Assembly: GCF_000420085.1 (NCBI RefSeq)
Contig: NZ_ATUG01000003.1
Span: forward strand, 806,001 to 870,000
Direction of reading: 5' to 3'
Source of the DNA: Desulfospira joergensenii DSM 10085
GTDB taxonomy: Bacteria > Desulfobacterota > Desulfobacteria > Desulfobacterales > Desulfobacteraceae
Length of the DNA stretch: 64,000 nucleotides
How positions within the stretch are numbered: the first letter of the stretch is position 1; the number at the start of each line of letters is the position of its first letter. This document shows, piece after piece, positions 34,939 through 43,729 of this stretch. The notes beneath the pieces are model-generated. The model did no database searches and was not told the DNA's origin. It saw only the letters and a program-made list of their open reading frames with translations. Made by a program: the position numbers and the translations under genes.

Positions 34939-35739
34939 CTACCAGAGATAGAGGCTTGCCTGTTTCTTCATGATCTTCAATGCAAAATACCGGCTGCAGG
35001 CCCTTTGGGCAGCACCGTAACAGACATGCAAGGGCATCAAATGCTCCTCCCGGGGATGGCAATACCCGGCAAAGGGGGCCTCCTGCCAGTTTTCCAGCCT
35101 CTGGGTTCTTTCTTCTTCATCCAGATCCGTATCGGAACAGGTATGGATCAGCCATTGATCAAAGGCCTGGTTCATGGCCCGGGTCTCTTCTGTATCCGGA
35201 GCAAAAAAAGCCTTTAAATTATGAAATGAAAATCCCGAGCCGATGATGAGCAGGTTGTCATGATCTATCCCGGCAAGGGCCCTGCCCATTTTGATGTGCC
35301 GGGTCGGGCTGAGGCCCTGAATCAGAGAGAGTTGGATGCAGGGAATATCTGCTTCTGGATACATGATCTTCAGAGGGACAAACAAACCGTGGTCAAAGCC
35401 TCTTTGGCCATCCGTATTGGCTTTTATCCCGGCTCTGACCAATAGAGAATGGACCTGGTCCGCCAGGAGAGGCTCTCCCGGACACGGATATTCAATCCCA
35501 TAGGATTCCTCTGGAAATCCATAGTAATCGTAAATCAGGGAAGGATTTGCCCCGGATGTAATGGCGGGTATTTTTTCTTCCCAGTGCGCACTTATCAGAA
35601 GGATGGCCGATGGTTTTTCTATTTGACCTGCAATTCTTTTCAAGGTCTCAACCATCTCCCGGTGACCCTCGTCTCCGAGAAGCGGCAGGGGACCGCCTCC
35701 ATGGGACATGAACAATACCCGGGGTTTCTTATTTTTCAT
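34939..35739 (-). CDS. LigB-family class III extradiol dioxygenase homologue (YgiD/DODA type)
   Basis: 266 residues. SHGGGPLPLLGD at 13-24 and ISAHWEEKIPAI at 49-60 carry the conserved His residues, FDHGLFVPLKIMYP and a C-terminal HPREEHLMPLHV complete the metal-site pattern of the DODA family. Relatives cleave catechols with O2, or act on unknown substrates. An oxygen-dependent enzyme is odd for a strict anaerobe, so the true role may differ, or it may be used during oxygen exposure. Confidence 0.88.
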   Translation of the reverse strand: MKNKKPRVLFMSHGGGPLPLLGDEGHREMVETLKRIAGQIEKPSAILLISAHWEEKIPAITSGANPSLIYDYYGFPEESYGIEYPCPGEPLLADQVHSLLVRAGIKANTDGQRGFDHGLFVPLKIMYPEADIPCIQLSLIQGLSPTRHIKMGRALAGIDHDNLLIIGSGFSFHNLKAFFAPDTEETRAMNQAFDQWLIHTCSDTDLDEEERTQRLENWQEAPFAGYCHPREEHLMPLHVCYGAAQRACSRYFALKIMKKQASLYLW

Positions 35740-35835
35740 TATCCTATTCTGTCCGTATCATAAATACCAATGTTGTTCAGCCGCATAAATCCAGCTTTGG
35801 CGGCCTCTCTCTCCGGTCAGGTTCCATTGATGCAT

Positions 35836-36222
35836 TCACTCAATATACTCTCCGATGATGCTGTGCTTTCGCTTAATTTCACGTATAAAGCGGTCATAAT
35901 GCCTCATTCGGATGATTGAGCCGATAACCAGATAAAAGCCGAACACCAATAAAGCAAGGTTGAGTGCGACAAGGGGAATCATTAAATGCATAACATGGAG
36001 AACATCATAGTACTTTGAAGTGGCGATCAGAACACTCATCACCGACAGCGGCAATGCCAATACTGCGATGCCTGTTCTCATAACAGATAAAGATGTACGC
36101 TTCTCAGCCAGAATCAACTGCACTTCATTGATTGCGATGGAGTCTATCTTGTTGGTGTCGTCGGTCAAATCTTTTCCCTCTGAAATCTTTTTTTTATCGT
36201 CAAGCTCTCCGGCACCGGTCAT
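35836..36222 (-). CDS. DUF202-like small membrane protein
   Basis: 128 residues. A charged N-terminus of about 35 residues is followed by LAEKRTSLSVMRTGIAVLALPLSV, the DUF202 (YidH-like) pattern, and a second helix pair at about 75-100. Function unknown. The gene is followed upstream on the same strand by another membrane protein 21 bases away, so they likely form a pair. Confidence 0.65.
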   Translation of the reverse strand: MTGAGELDDKKKISEGKDLTDDTNKIDSIAINEVQLILAEKRTSLSVMRTGIAVLALPLSVMSVLIATSKYYDVLHVMHLMIPLVALNLALLVFGFYLVIGSIIRMRHYDRFIREIKRKHSIIGEYIE

Positions 36223-36243
36223 CGGTCCCGGGAGAAACCAGGC

Positions 36244-36612
36244 TTATTCTCTGTCATTATAATGATTCTTTCTCCCAACTACAATCGGCAGTATAAAAGA
36301 GATAAAACCGGGCAAGAGGATCACAGCCAGCATTCCCGTCAGATCAGACCCGGACATGTGCCCGGATTCATTTATTACGATCCCGATTCCCAGAAGAACT
36401 AAAAAAAGGATAACAAACATATAGGGTCTGGCTTTTTGAGTCCCTGCCGCTCTTGCAGCAAATGAGGCTTTAACGCCGAGAATTATGATGAATACCGACA
36501 GCAGAAGGCTTCCGAGCCCCACGGTCAGAATGGTAAAATCAGAGGCAAACGCCCTTGACGGCAAGGACAACAACAAGATTAAATTTAAAGATATGCTTGT
36601 CTTATTTACCAT
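36244..36612 (-). CDS. Hypothetical membrane protein
   Basis: 122 residues with a signal-like N-terminal helix (SLNLILLLSLPSRAFASDF) and three further hydrophobic segments (about 26-48, 63-80, 92-112). No family is recognised. GAGAG lies just upstream of the start. It is co-directional with the DUF202-like gene, 21 bases apart, and probably translated from the same message. Confidence 0.6.
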   Translation of the reverse strand: MVNKTSISLNLILLLSLPSRAFASDFTILTVGLGSLLLSVFIIILGVKASFAARAAGTQKARPYMFVILFLVLLGIGIVINESGHMSGSDLTGMLAVILLPGFISFILPIVVGRKNHYNDRE

Positions 36613-37580
36613 GCTCTCTTTTTCCCTCAGATCGCTTCACAGAGGTTAAAATCTGGAATCTCTGCCGGATAGAAGACGGAATCTCACCTCTTTTTGATCA
36701 TAGCATGGATTTTAAAATTTAACCGCAGTCAAAATGGGATTTTTGTGTACCCGGCTCATTTCCGCAGCCCTGATTGACCAGTGCCGTGCCTATCCGGCAT
36801 CCCTGAAAATCCGGCCGTACCGATACCGGAGCCAAAAACCATGCACCATTTCCAGACAAACCCTGGAGGATCCTTTCCCGGCCTTAAGAATCAGGGCCGA
36901 TCTGAAGACTGTCCCCTGCCCTGGATTCCGGCCTGCCTGAGCCGGAATCCTTACCGGGAACGCTGAACAGGGCCGGAGATTTGGACTTCCGGTAAATTAA
37001 GGGGCGCTTGAATTTGTTTTTAAAATTTCCCGGTGGATCGGAAGTCCGGCCCGGGCGGGGTGCAGCTCCGCAGGGTTAACGATTCCTACAGCCTCTGCCA
37101 TGCCGCTCCGCAAAAGGAGAAAACTCGCCTTGGCTCAGACAGTTCTCCTTTTTTTACTCCGCGCCATGGAGAGTCTGTACGCAATCAAACCCGATGTCTC
37201 CGCCGGCACCCCACCCGGGCCTCCATGGGAGTACGGAAAGTTCAGGTATATTTCAAAGTATGGGTCAGGATAGTCATAACCGTTGCCAAAGGATGAAATT
37301 CCCCCTAGTCCTATAGTATTTTACCAATCTTTGGACTGTTAATAATATTGCTCTGGTTTGGTTCGAGTTTTCGTGGGGAGGACTTATAGACATAGTCAAC
37401 GGTCCTCTGGCCCAGAATAAAAGGAAATTTAAGAGGGCATTAAGTTGACTGTTGCAATCTGCGCCATGGAGTGATTTATTTTCAATACTTTTAATTTCTG
37501 TAATATCCATTATGCTTTCAAAATTCAATCAAGGATAGAATATAGCATATTACAATTATCGAATCTAAATGGGGTTTTGA
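36613..37580. other. Non-coding boundary region between core and AT-rich accessory DNA
   Basis: No convincing gene is present in 968 bases. A hairpin with exact 10-base arms AAAAGGAGAA/TTCTCCTTTT (37112-37121 with 37143-37152), followed by T residues, looks like a terminator on the plus strand. Base composition falls from GC-rich to AT-rich at about 37.3 kb. The stretch 36.7-37.2 kb looks like decayed sequence. Confidence 0.4.
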
Positions 37581-38315
37581 ATGTATGAAATAATTGCACA
37601 AGAATCGAACGAATCTAAAACTGGAAAGCGATTTTTAGGGACAAGATCATGTTGTCGGTTTTGTGGCAATGATGATCAATCTGCATTTGGTGGACAAACC
37701 AATGCCCATACTTTTCCGGAAGCACTTGGAAATAAAGTCCTTTTTTCCTTAGATGAATGCAAATCGTGTAATAATAAATTCTCTGTTTATGAAGACTCGC
37801 TATGTAAAGCTGTTGGCCCCTTTCTTACCCTTGGAGGTGTTAAAGGAAAGAAGCGGGTAAGACAGACAGGCCGAAGCAATGGTGATTCTTTCATTCGGCA
37901 TTCTGATCAAGATGGCCGTGATATCCAGGTGAAGTCGACTGGTCCCACTGACAATATATTTGGCAGCGTCCCAGGAACAAACATTATTCAGCTTCGAATG
38001 CCTGTCGAAGGAGATAAATTCATCCCTTTATATGCATATAAGGCTTTGGCAAAAATAGCTATATCTCTGCTTCCGGTGGGTGAACTTCACAGATTTAAAG
38101 GAGTCCTTAATAGCCTACAAAGAGAAGCTATCGCTCCTGTGAGAGGCATTCTCCGGGTTGGTTTCTCCTGCGCTGGACCCTAATGAATGAACAGCCTGGG
38201 GCCTGAGATAAGCTCTGAATCTGTTTTTTAAAAAAATTAAAAAATAGAAAAACATCGCACGGGTGACTGGTTTTTATGCGCCCGGAGGGCGTGTAAAAAA
38301 CAGGCAGCAGTAACC

Positions 38316-39146
38316 CTATGCGACCGCCTTTCGTTCTTGGTTTTTATAGTAAATTTCATCTGGTGTCCAGTTGTCCAGTGACTGATGAAAGCGTTCCCCG
38401 TTGTAGTACAGGAACCATTGTGTCAGTCCTTGGCGGAGCTTCAAACCTCCTTCAAACGCCCTTAAATACAAATAGTGATACTTCAGAGTCCACCATAGCC
38501 GTTCAATGAAAATATTATCACGAAAACGGCCACGGCCATCCATGCTGATACGGATGGCGTTCTCCTTCAAGACTCCAGTGAAGGCCTCACTGGTGAACTG
38601 GCTCCCCTGGTCTGAATTGAATATTTCGGGACAACCATATTGATGTATCGCATCTTCAAGAGTGTCAATACAGAATGCCGTTTCAAGGGTATTGGAAAGC
38701 CGCCAGGATAATACTTTCCGACTATACCAGTCCATAATTGCCACAAGATACATAAAACCTTTGGCAAGAGGAATGTATGTGATATCCGCACACCAAACCT
38801 GATTGGGACGGTTTATTGTCAGTTTACGAAGCAAATAGGGATAGACCTTGTGCCTCGGGTGCTTCTTACTTGTTTTCGGCTTTGGATATATGGCCCGTAA
38901 TCCCATTATGCTCATCAGTCTCCGGACACGCTTACGACTTATTTTATAGCCCAACCTTTGCAGAAAAGTACGCATTGATCGGCTTCCATAATTCGGGGTT
39001 TTTAAATATTGCTCATCAATCAGTCTCATCTGCTCAAGATCCAGACGACGAACTTTTTTGGGGCGGTAATATACCGAGGTTCGGCTTACCTTAAGCAACT
39101 TACATTGTTGAACAATGCTGATCCGAGGATTATTGAAATCGACCAT
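38316..39146 (-). CDS. IS3-family transposase orfB (DDE integrase core)
   Basis: 276 residues from the ATG, with catalytic D in WCADITYIP, D in FNSDQGSQF and E in FIERLWWTLK. An HTH_21-like region precedes the core. The reading frame stays open upstream of the ATG back into orfA, giving the typical KAQLLSRTERKKMV start of IS3 OrfAB. A heptamer GAAAAAG at about 39179-39186 is where a -1 ribosomal slip would join OrfA and OrfB. Confidence 0.93.
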   Translation of the reverse strand: MVDFNNPRISIVQQCKLLKVSRTSVYYRPKKVRRLDLEQMRLIDEQYLKTPNYGSRSMRTFLQRLGYKISRKRVRRLMSIMGLRAIYPKPKTSKKHPRHKVYPYLLRKLTINRPNQVWCADITYIPLAKGFMYLVAIMDWYSRKVLSWRLSNTLETAFCIDTLEDAIHQYGCPEIFNSDQGSQFTSEAFTGVLKENAIRISMDGRGRFRDNIFIERLWWTLKYHYLYLRAFEGGLKLRQGLTQWFLYYNGERFHQSLDNWTPDEIYYKNQERKAVA

Positions 39147-39166
39147 TTTTTTACGTTCTGTTCGAC

Positions 39167-39457
39167 TTAAAAGTTGAGCTTTTTCGACAAAAAATCGTTT
39201 TCCACCTTTAATTTGCCAATTTGGCGGTAAAGCTCATCTACTTTGGTATCCATATGTTTTTTTTGATTCCGATTTTTATCGAACACATCTGCGGCGCCGT
39301 TAAGCAGATTCCGTTTCCAGGTGTTGATCATTGTCGGGTGGATTTCATACCGCGCTGCCAACTCGGCTACTGTTTGCCCATTTTTCAGGGCAGCCAACGC
39401 AACCTTCGCTTTGAACTCAGGTGAATACTGTTTCCGTTTCCTGGTGGTCATTGCCAA
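39167..39457 (-). CDS. IS3-family transposase orfA (helix-turn-helix)
   Basis: 96 residues. YSPEFKAKVALAALKNGQTV followed by ELAARYEIHPTMINTWKRNL is the HTH_Tnp_1 pattern of IS3 OrfA. A C-terminal leucine-zipper-like stretch (VDELYRQIGKLKVENDFLSKK) follows. It ends at TAA in the region where the -1 shift to orfB is expected. AAAGGAG lies upstream of the start. Confidence 0.92.
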   Translation of the reverse strand: MAMTTRKRKQYSPEFKAKVALAALKNGQTVAELAARYEIHPTMINTWKRNLLNGAADVFDKNRNQKKHMDTKVDELYRQIGKLKVENDFLSKKLNF

Positions 39458-40005
39458 CTCCTTTCATGTTAGTGAATCAGAGCTTAGCACATTGTTCGGA
39501 TTCTGGGGACCACCGCACTCCTATAGTTACATTGGAAACGCTCCCCCAGTTCTTGCTGGGCAAATTCTTCGGCGTAAAACAGAAGAAGCCCAAATTCCAT
39601 ACATGATTGCAATTTTTTCGGCGGGTTCAGTTTGCTTTCAAATTTGGCTTCGCTCTGACGACAAAGATGAACATGTTCCAAAAAATGGGAATTTGGGAAT
39701 CCGTTGGACTATACAGATTCCCAAGCCAGAAGGTGGCTACCTCCCAATAACATACAGTGATCCGCTTCAATTTGACTGGGCTAATACAGAACCACAATTA
39801 CAACCTTTTGAGGCGTTTTTTTTAAAATTTAATATTGTCTCAAAGAAAGGAGTATTAGAACCGATACCTCGGATAGATTGAAGTTTTTTTCTTCTCGGAG
39901 ACAGAATAAATCAATTTAATACCGGCCAGAATGGATTACAGAAAATTTTCTTGCCATCTTAGGCCCAGTCAAGATAGTTCTTAATACAATAATGAGGAAA
40001 ATAAA

Positions 40006-40722
40006 ATGTCAATCAACGATGACTGGGTCTGTAAGCATACAGAATTGGTTGATCAAGAATTTGAAGATTTCCATCTGGAAGTTTCTCCAAATTCGCTTTG
40101 TGAGTACAAAAGGAATCCTGCTTTTTATATAATAGCGGACGCTTTCCTTTTTTTTGATTCTGCTAAAGAAGCTAACAATAAATCAGAAAGAATTAAAGAA
40201 CATGCATTCTCAAGAGCGGCAATATTATTATTTCCTGTAGCTTTAGAGGCAATAGTTAACGTTATTTATCAATATTGTCGAGTCTATAACAGAGAAGAAC
40301 TCAAAAAGATCCCTTTAAAAGAAAAATGGTTAAATGTTTCGCATAAATGCTTGCCTAAAATGGGTACTTGCAAAAAGGGGGAAAAGGTAATCTATCGCCC
40401 TGGTGATAAAATAGATTGTTTTAATGAAAATTTATCAATTTTTCAAAAATATTTGGAACTTAAGGAAATTCGGAATGATGTTGTTCATTTGAAACCGAAT
40501 TTCATTCAATTAAAAGTAAAAGAAATAGAAAATTTCGAAACAACTCTGGATCTTTATCCTCTTACTAAAATTCCCAGAGAGCTTTCCAACTGGAATTTCA
40601 AACATGCACAGATCGCAAAAAATATCTTTCAAAACATGAATGAAGAGTTGAATACATTTATGAAGGGCTCAATTGATAGAATTTTAGATCGTCCTGCATT
40701 TATAGAGATCGTGCTCGATTGA
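40006..40722 (+). CDS. HEPN-motif hypothetical protein, possible RNase/defence protein
   Basis: 238 residues, strongly AT-biased codons. The middle is helical (RAAILLFPVALEAIVNVIYQYC) and residues 156-161 read RNDVVH, fitting the R-x4-H motif of HEPN ribonucleases. HEPN proteins act in toxin, Abi and other defence settings. Its position just after the broken HNH gene is consistent with an accessory defence locus. No partner (MNT nucleotidyltransferase or similar) is seen. GAGGA lies eight bases upstream of the start. Confidence 0.6.
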   Translation: MSINDDWVCKHTELVDQEFEDFHLEVSPNSLCEYKRNPAFYIIADAFLFFDSAKEANNKSERIKEHAFSRAAILLFPVALEAIVNVIYQYCRVYNREELKKIPLKEKWLNVSHKCLPKMGTCKKGEKVIYRPGDKIDCFNENLSIFQKYLELKEIRNDVVHLKPNFIQLKVKEIENFETTLDLYPLTKIPRELSNWNFKHAQIAKNIFQNMNEELNTFMKGSIDRILDRPAFIEIVLD

Positions 40723-41094
40723 AATTATAAATCATTTATGTACTTAGTACATTGTTTTTGTCCCCGTCCGCAGATCCTGAACGGTCAATTAAATACCGGA
40801 TAAAGTTGACTGAGCTTTTATGGTATTTATCCGGAGCTTTGCCAGCTCAGGAGCAAGGCATGATTACCAAGAGAAAGGCTCAGGAGATCAGAACCGACTG
40901 GCAGCGAGGACTACTCTCCTGACGAAGTCCGATTTACAGACGGATGACCACCCCATACTATCCCTGTCAATCAGGTTTTTTACAAAATATGCAACTCGGT
41001 ATTTTAATTAAAATTGATTATCTCCGCTCTCTATGATCTTGGCGGTTTAAAATATCATTACGCCAAAAGAATGCTGTAAATGGACAAATTAAAC
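40723..41094. other. Intergenic region holding repeat copy A
   Basis: No gene is supported between the HEPN-motif gene and the convergent decarboxylase-family gene. The region contains one copy of the 64-bp structured repeat (40906-40969), followed by a T-run. Confidence 0.5.
40906..40969 (+). repeat. Structured intergenic repeat, copy A
   Basis: One of three copies. All share GAGGACTAC at the left, a TCCG-N9-CGGA stem in the centre and TCCCTGTCA at the right. In this copy CCTGA (within the left half) can also pair with TCAGG just after the element, followed by six T residues, which would give a terminator-like fold. Confidence 0.7.
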
Positions 41095-41406
41095 CTATTT
41101 TTTTGCAAGAACCTCATCAACCCATGACATAGCAGCCATAGCGTTGGGAAAACCTGTAGTAGTCACAGCCAACAACACTGCATGTCTGATCTCGTCTTCA
41201 GTTGCCCCGGCACTATACGCCTTTCGTACTGCGGACATTACAGCGCCTCTTGAATTCGCTCCCATTGCAATCCCTAACTTAATCAGATCTTGATATTTTT
41301 CTTCTAGAGGACCAGCATTTCGGCATGCCTCCCCCAGATCACTATATTTTTTTAAAAGATCTGGATAGTTTTTGGAAAACGCCTCATATGGCTTTGGTAT
41401 ATGCAT
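41095..41406 (-). CDS. Carboxymuconolactone decarboxylase (AhpD-like) family protein
   Basis: 103 residues of the all-helical CMD fold: KYQDLIKLGIAMGANSRGAV, AVRKAYSAGATEDEIRHAVLLAVTTTGFP. The CxxC pair of true AhpD peroxidase reductases is absent at the usual place, so it is not a typical disulfide reductase. AGGAG lies five bases before the start. Small CMD-family proteins of this kind are common in anaerobes and mostly uncharacterised. It lies next to an MttB-family gene on the same strand, but 467 bases away. Confidence 0.85.
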   Translation of the reverse strand: MHIPKPYEAFSKNYPDLLKKYSDLGEACRNAGPLEEKYQDLIKLGIAMGANSRGAVMSAVRKAYSAGATEDEIRHAVLLAVTTTGFPNAMAAMSWVDEVLAKK

Positions 41407-41873
41407 AACTTCTCCTATTGTAAGATATCAACAGAACTCTATTTTTCTTTGGATCTTGTCCATCATATAAAAATGGGTAATTAAAAGCAACGATCCCAAT
41501 CAAATGGAGTAAGTCGAAACCCTGGAAACCAAAAAAGAACTCCCAAGCCTTTATTGAAGTTGTGCCGCCTACTTTCGTAATCGGTAGCTTGGATCGAAAA
41601 CCTGGCAGATCAAATCAAGAACTTGAGGTGTGGACTACCCTTGGGCAAGGCTCCGTTTTTCGATCGGACGACTCCCCGGACTTTCCCTGTCAGCCTTGTC
41701 TCAAGGATATCTGCTCTCACCTATCAATGCTTCTCTTATTGAATGCCGCTTTCGATTGGGTTTGGGCGATCGATGATAGACATAATATTGGGTATTAAAA
41801 TGCTTATTCTGGAAAAGAAACCATACTTCCAAAGATCAGAAACAGGGTTTTGAGTTTAGTCTATTTTAATCTG
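41407..41873. other. Intergenic region holding repeat copy B
   Basis: No gene is supported. One copy of the 64-bp repeat (41630-41692) lies here, with extra complementary arms on both sides. Confidence 0.5.
41630..41692 (+). repeat. Structured intergenic repeat, copy B
   Basis: GTGGACTAC, then TCCG-N9-CGGA, then GGACTTTCCCTGTCA. A perfect 7-bp pair CAAGGCT (41646-41652)/AGCCTTG (41692-41698) encloses the central stem, and CTTGAG/CTCAAG extends it. The corresponding arm in copy A has a different sequence but also pairs, which points to a conserved fold. Confidence 0.7.
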
Positions 41874-43283
41874 CTAATATTTGCATTGTCTGGGAAGATA
41901 TTCTTGCAGAAGCGATTGTTGCTCTTTGCTGCGTTCAGGAAGAATATAAGATGCACATCTTTTTTCTATGATTTTTTCTGCATTAAGATTGATAATGCTT
42001 TCTGCCGGAGACTTATCCGGATTCATTCCCTTCTTGTCGAATACGGGGGTGATGCGCTGTTCTTTTCTATATATTCCCACATCGCCTATGGTAAGAAAAC
42101 TTCTGGTATCCACAGCTTTAATAAATTTATCCTTAAGATTCGGGTCAAAGGAAAGACCGAGTCCCTGAAGAAGGCGATTGCAGCTAATCAGCAATTCTTC
42201 ATCAAATATTATTTTGTTGAAACTACCGCCGGCAAAGGCTGCCATAAGACCGGGATAGCACCAGATTTCTTCAACCTCTGTCATAAAATACGGTGCAATT
42301 GAAGTGATGCAGGATTCAAACCCACCCTGGTAATCATTTTTAGTGCCGTCGGCTAAACAACCGCACAAAACACAATTCAAGCCGAAATGGAGACAGGTCT
42401 CGTAAAACATAATCTGCACATTAAGATATTCCGGGCTGGCATAAACCGGCTGCATGGTTCTCATATCCGTCATGGTGGAAAAACAGCTGAACGCCACTGG
42501 TGTACCCGGTTTAAGAAGTTGGACATATACCACTCCTGCCAGGCAGACTGCAATATCATGGACAACGATGCCCATTAGGCTTTCAGGGCCGGTCATATAG
42601 GACAATGTACAAGGAGAAATCGTTATATTCTGTTCTTCTTCAACAAGAACCGTCAAGTTGATCAAACTTTCTTCATCATATGACAGCGGTGGATTTGGAC
42701 AAATTCCCTGCCCCATAACCGGCTCGTCGCTTGTAGCCTTTATGTCTTTGATCAGTTGTATCGCTTTTTTAGCGCTGCCATAGACATCCCCGTTTTTGGT
42801 ATTGGATTTTGTGGCCCGCAATCCAAGGCTTGGGAATTTATCGGAATATTTCAATAACATGGCAATTTGGGAAATGTATTGATCCTCATTATCATTGTTT
42901 ACAGGATCGACAACCCCGGGATTTACAGATTCATAAAGATCACTGGTTTCTGCCAGTTGGTACATTTTAACGGCATCCTCAACAGTACCTCTCCGGCTCT
43001 CTCCTGTTGCATCATTGAGAATCATGGGAGAATTGGAGAAGGGAGAAGCTGCAGCCAGTCTCTTGGTATTTGTGGGTTCGTATTTATATTCGGGCATCCA
43101 TTTCAGGGTTGTGGCCAGAAAACGTTGAGAGATAAACACCCGTTTCCCATCTACCCTTACGTCACTTTTTTTAAAAAGCGCCAAAGCGCTCTCCATCTCA
43201 AATTCAACCCCTACAGTGGACAATATGCCCGTGGCCGCTTCATACATTTTTTCGATTTGTTCTTTTGCGAGCAGATTTGGCAA
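41874..43283 (-). CDS. MttB-superfamily methyltransferase without pyrrolysine
   Basis: 469 residues of the trimethylamine methyltransferase family (AKEQIEKMYEAATGILSTVG at the start, SPCTLSYMTGPESLMGI and GCLADGTKNDYQGGFES centrally). The frame has no internal TAG, so pyrrolysine is not used, as in glycine-betaine and carnitine-type (MtgB-like) members. The start is TTG at 43283, supported by AAGGAGG seven bases upstream. In the family the methyl group goes to a corrinoid protein; no corrinoid protein or second methyltransferase gene lies in the window. The substrate is unknown, probably a quaternary amine. Confidence 0.85.
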   Translation of the reverse strand: MPNLLAKEQIEKMYEAATGILSTVGVEFEMESALALFKKSDVRVDGKRVFISQRFLATTLKWMPEYKYEPTNTKRLAAASPFSNSPMILNDATGESRRGTVEDAVKMYQLAETSDLYESVNPGVVDPVNNDNEDQYISQIAMLLKYSDKFPSLGLRATKSNTKNGDVYGSAKKAIQLIKDIKATSDEPVMGQGICPNPPLSYDEESLINLTVLVEEEQNITISPCTLSYMTGPESLMGIVVHDIAVCLAGVVYVQLLKPGTPVAFSCFSTMTDMRTMQPVYASPEYLNVQIMFYETCLHFGLNCVLCGCLADGTKNDYQGGFESCITSIAPYFMTEVEEIWCYPGLMAAFAGGSFNKIIFDEELLISCNRLLQGLGLSFDPNLKDKFIKAVDTRSFLTIGDVGIYRKEQRITPVFDKKGMNPDKSPAESIINLNAEKIIEKRCASYILPERSKEQQSLLQEYLPRQCKY

Positions 43284-43319
43284 TTTAAAACCTCCTTTTA
43301 TACAGTATTCTCTATTTCA

Positions 43320-43406
43320 AGATTTTATACATTTAACTGCAATTGTAAAAGAGGAGAAAAAGAGTAATCCCTAACCATACAACATTCTGTTTCAGATTTT
43401 ATACAT
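43320..43406. promoter_or_regulatory. Direct repeats in the divergent promoter of mttB-like and molybdopterin genes
   Basis: AGATTTTATACAT occurs at 43320-43332 and again at 43394-43406, in each case preceded by TTTC. The copies are 74 bases apart (seven helical turns) in the region upstream of the TTG-started methyltransferase gene. They are candidate regulator sites. Nothing else is seen in the 446-base gap. Confidence 0.4.
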
Positions 43407-43729
43407 GCCCATCTGATCTAACATATCCGTTGAGAACATTGATCAGAATAAGGGTTTTCATTAAAAAGCTGAGTCATGAATCATTTTTCCCAGGTCAGTC
43501 GGATTTGTCCCGCTACCTGTTAAACGGCCTTGATTCATTGAGCTGCTCCCGAATTTGTCTTTTTTCGTATTCTTTTATCGGAAAAAGCGATTTCGGAGGT
43601 TCCCCTTTTCGGACAGCTTGACGGTCTGTGTTTCAGACGTACTTTATATACAAGTGTTTTTCTTATTTTTTATCAGACACATTTTGATTTCTCGATCTCT
43701 GCTTAAATCCTCAACTAAATGGAGGCCGA

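Larger units (their letters stand above)
38174..39512 (-). mobile_element. IS3-family insertion sequence
   Basis: About 1.34 kb with orfA and orfB on the minus strand. The ends TGGACCC (left, from 38174) and GGGACCA (right, to 39512) are imperfect inverted repeats. Further inside, TAAGCTCTGA occurs near both ends in inverted orientation. No clean target duplication is visible (GCGC on the left, CCGC on the right), so the exact ends may be off by a base or the target copy has mutated. Confidence 0.85.
37581..39881 (+). pseudogene. HNH-endonuclease-like gene interrupted by an IS3 element
   Basis: The left part (37581-38173) encodes an HNH_5-like domain: CRFCGNDD, then AHTFPEALGNKVLF, then DECKSCNNKFSVYEDSLCK, a zinc-bound His-Cys core. 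The right part (39513-39881) continues in one of the frames after the insertion, starting HSYSYIGNAPPVLAGQ and ending in a natural stop. Together they give about 320 residues. HNH proteins of this kind occur as restriction or defence nucleases. The insertion makes the gene non-functional unless the left part alone is active. Its low GC differs from the core genes. Confidence 0.7.

Noticed and set aside
36734..37296. Small open frames in the 36.7-37.3 kb gap
   Set aside because: They overlap one another, lack ribosome-binding sites and cross a terminator-like hairpin.
38160..39520. Target-site duplication of the IS3 element
   Set aside because: GCGC on the left and CCGC on the right agree in only three of four bases, and removing one copy does not restore the host frame cleanly, so I did not assign one.
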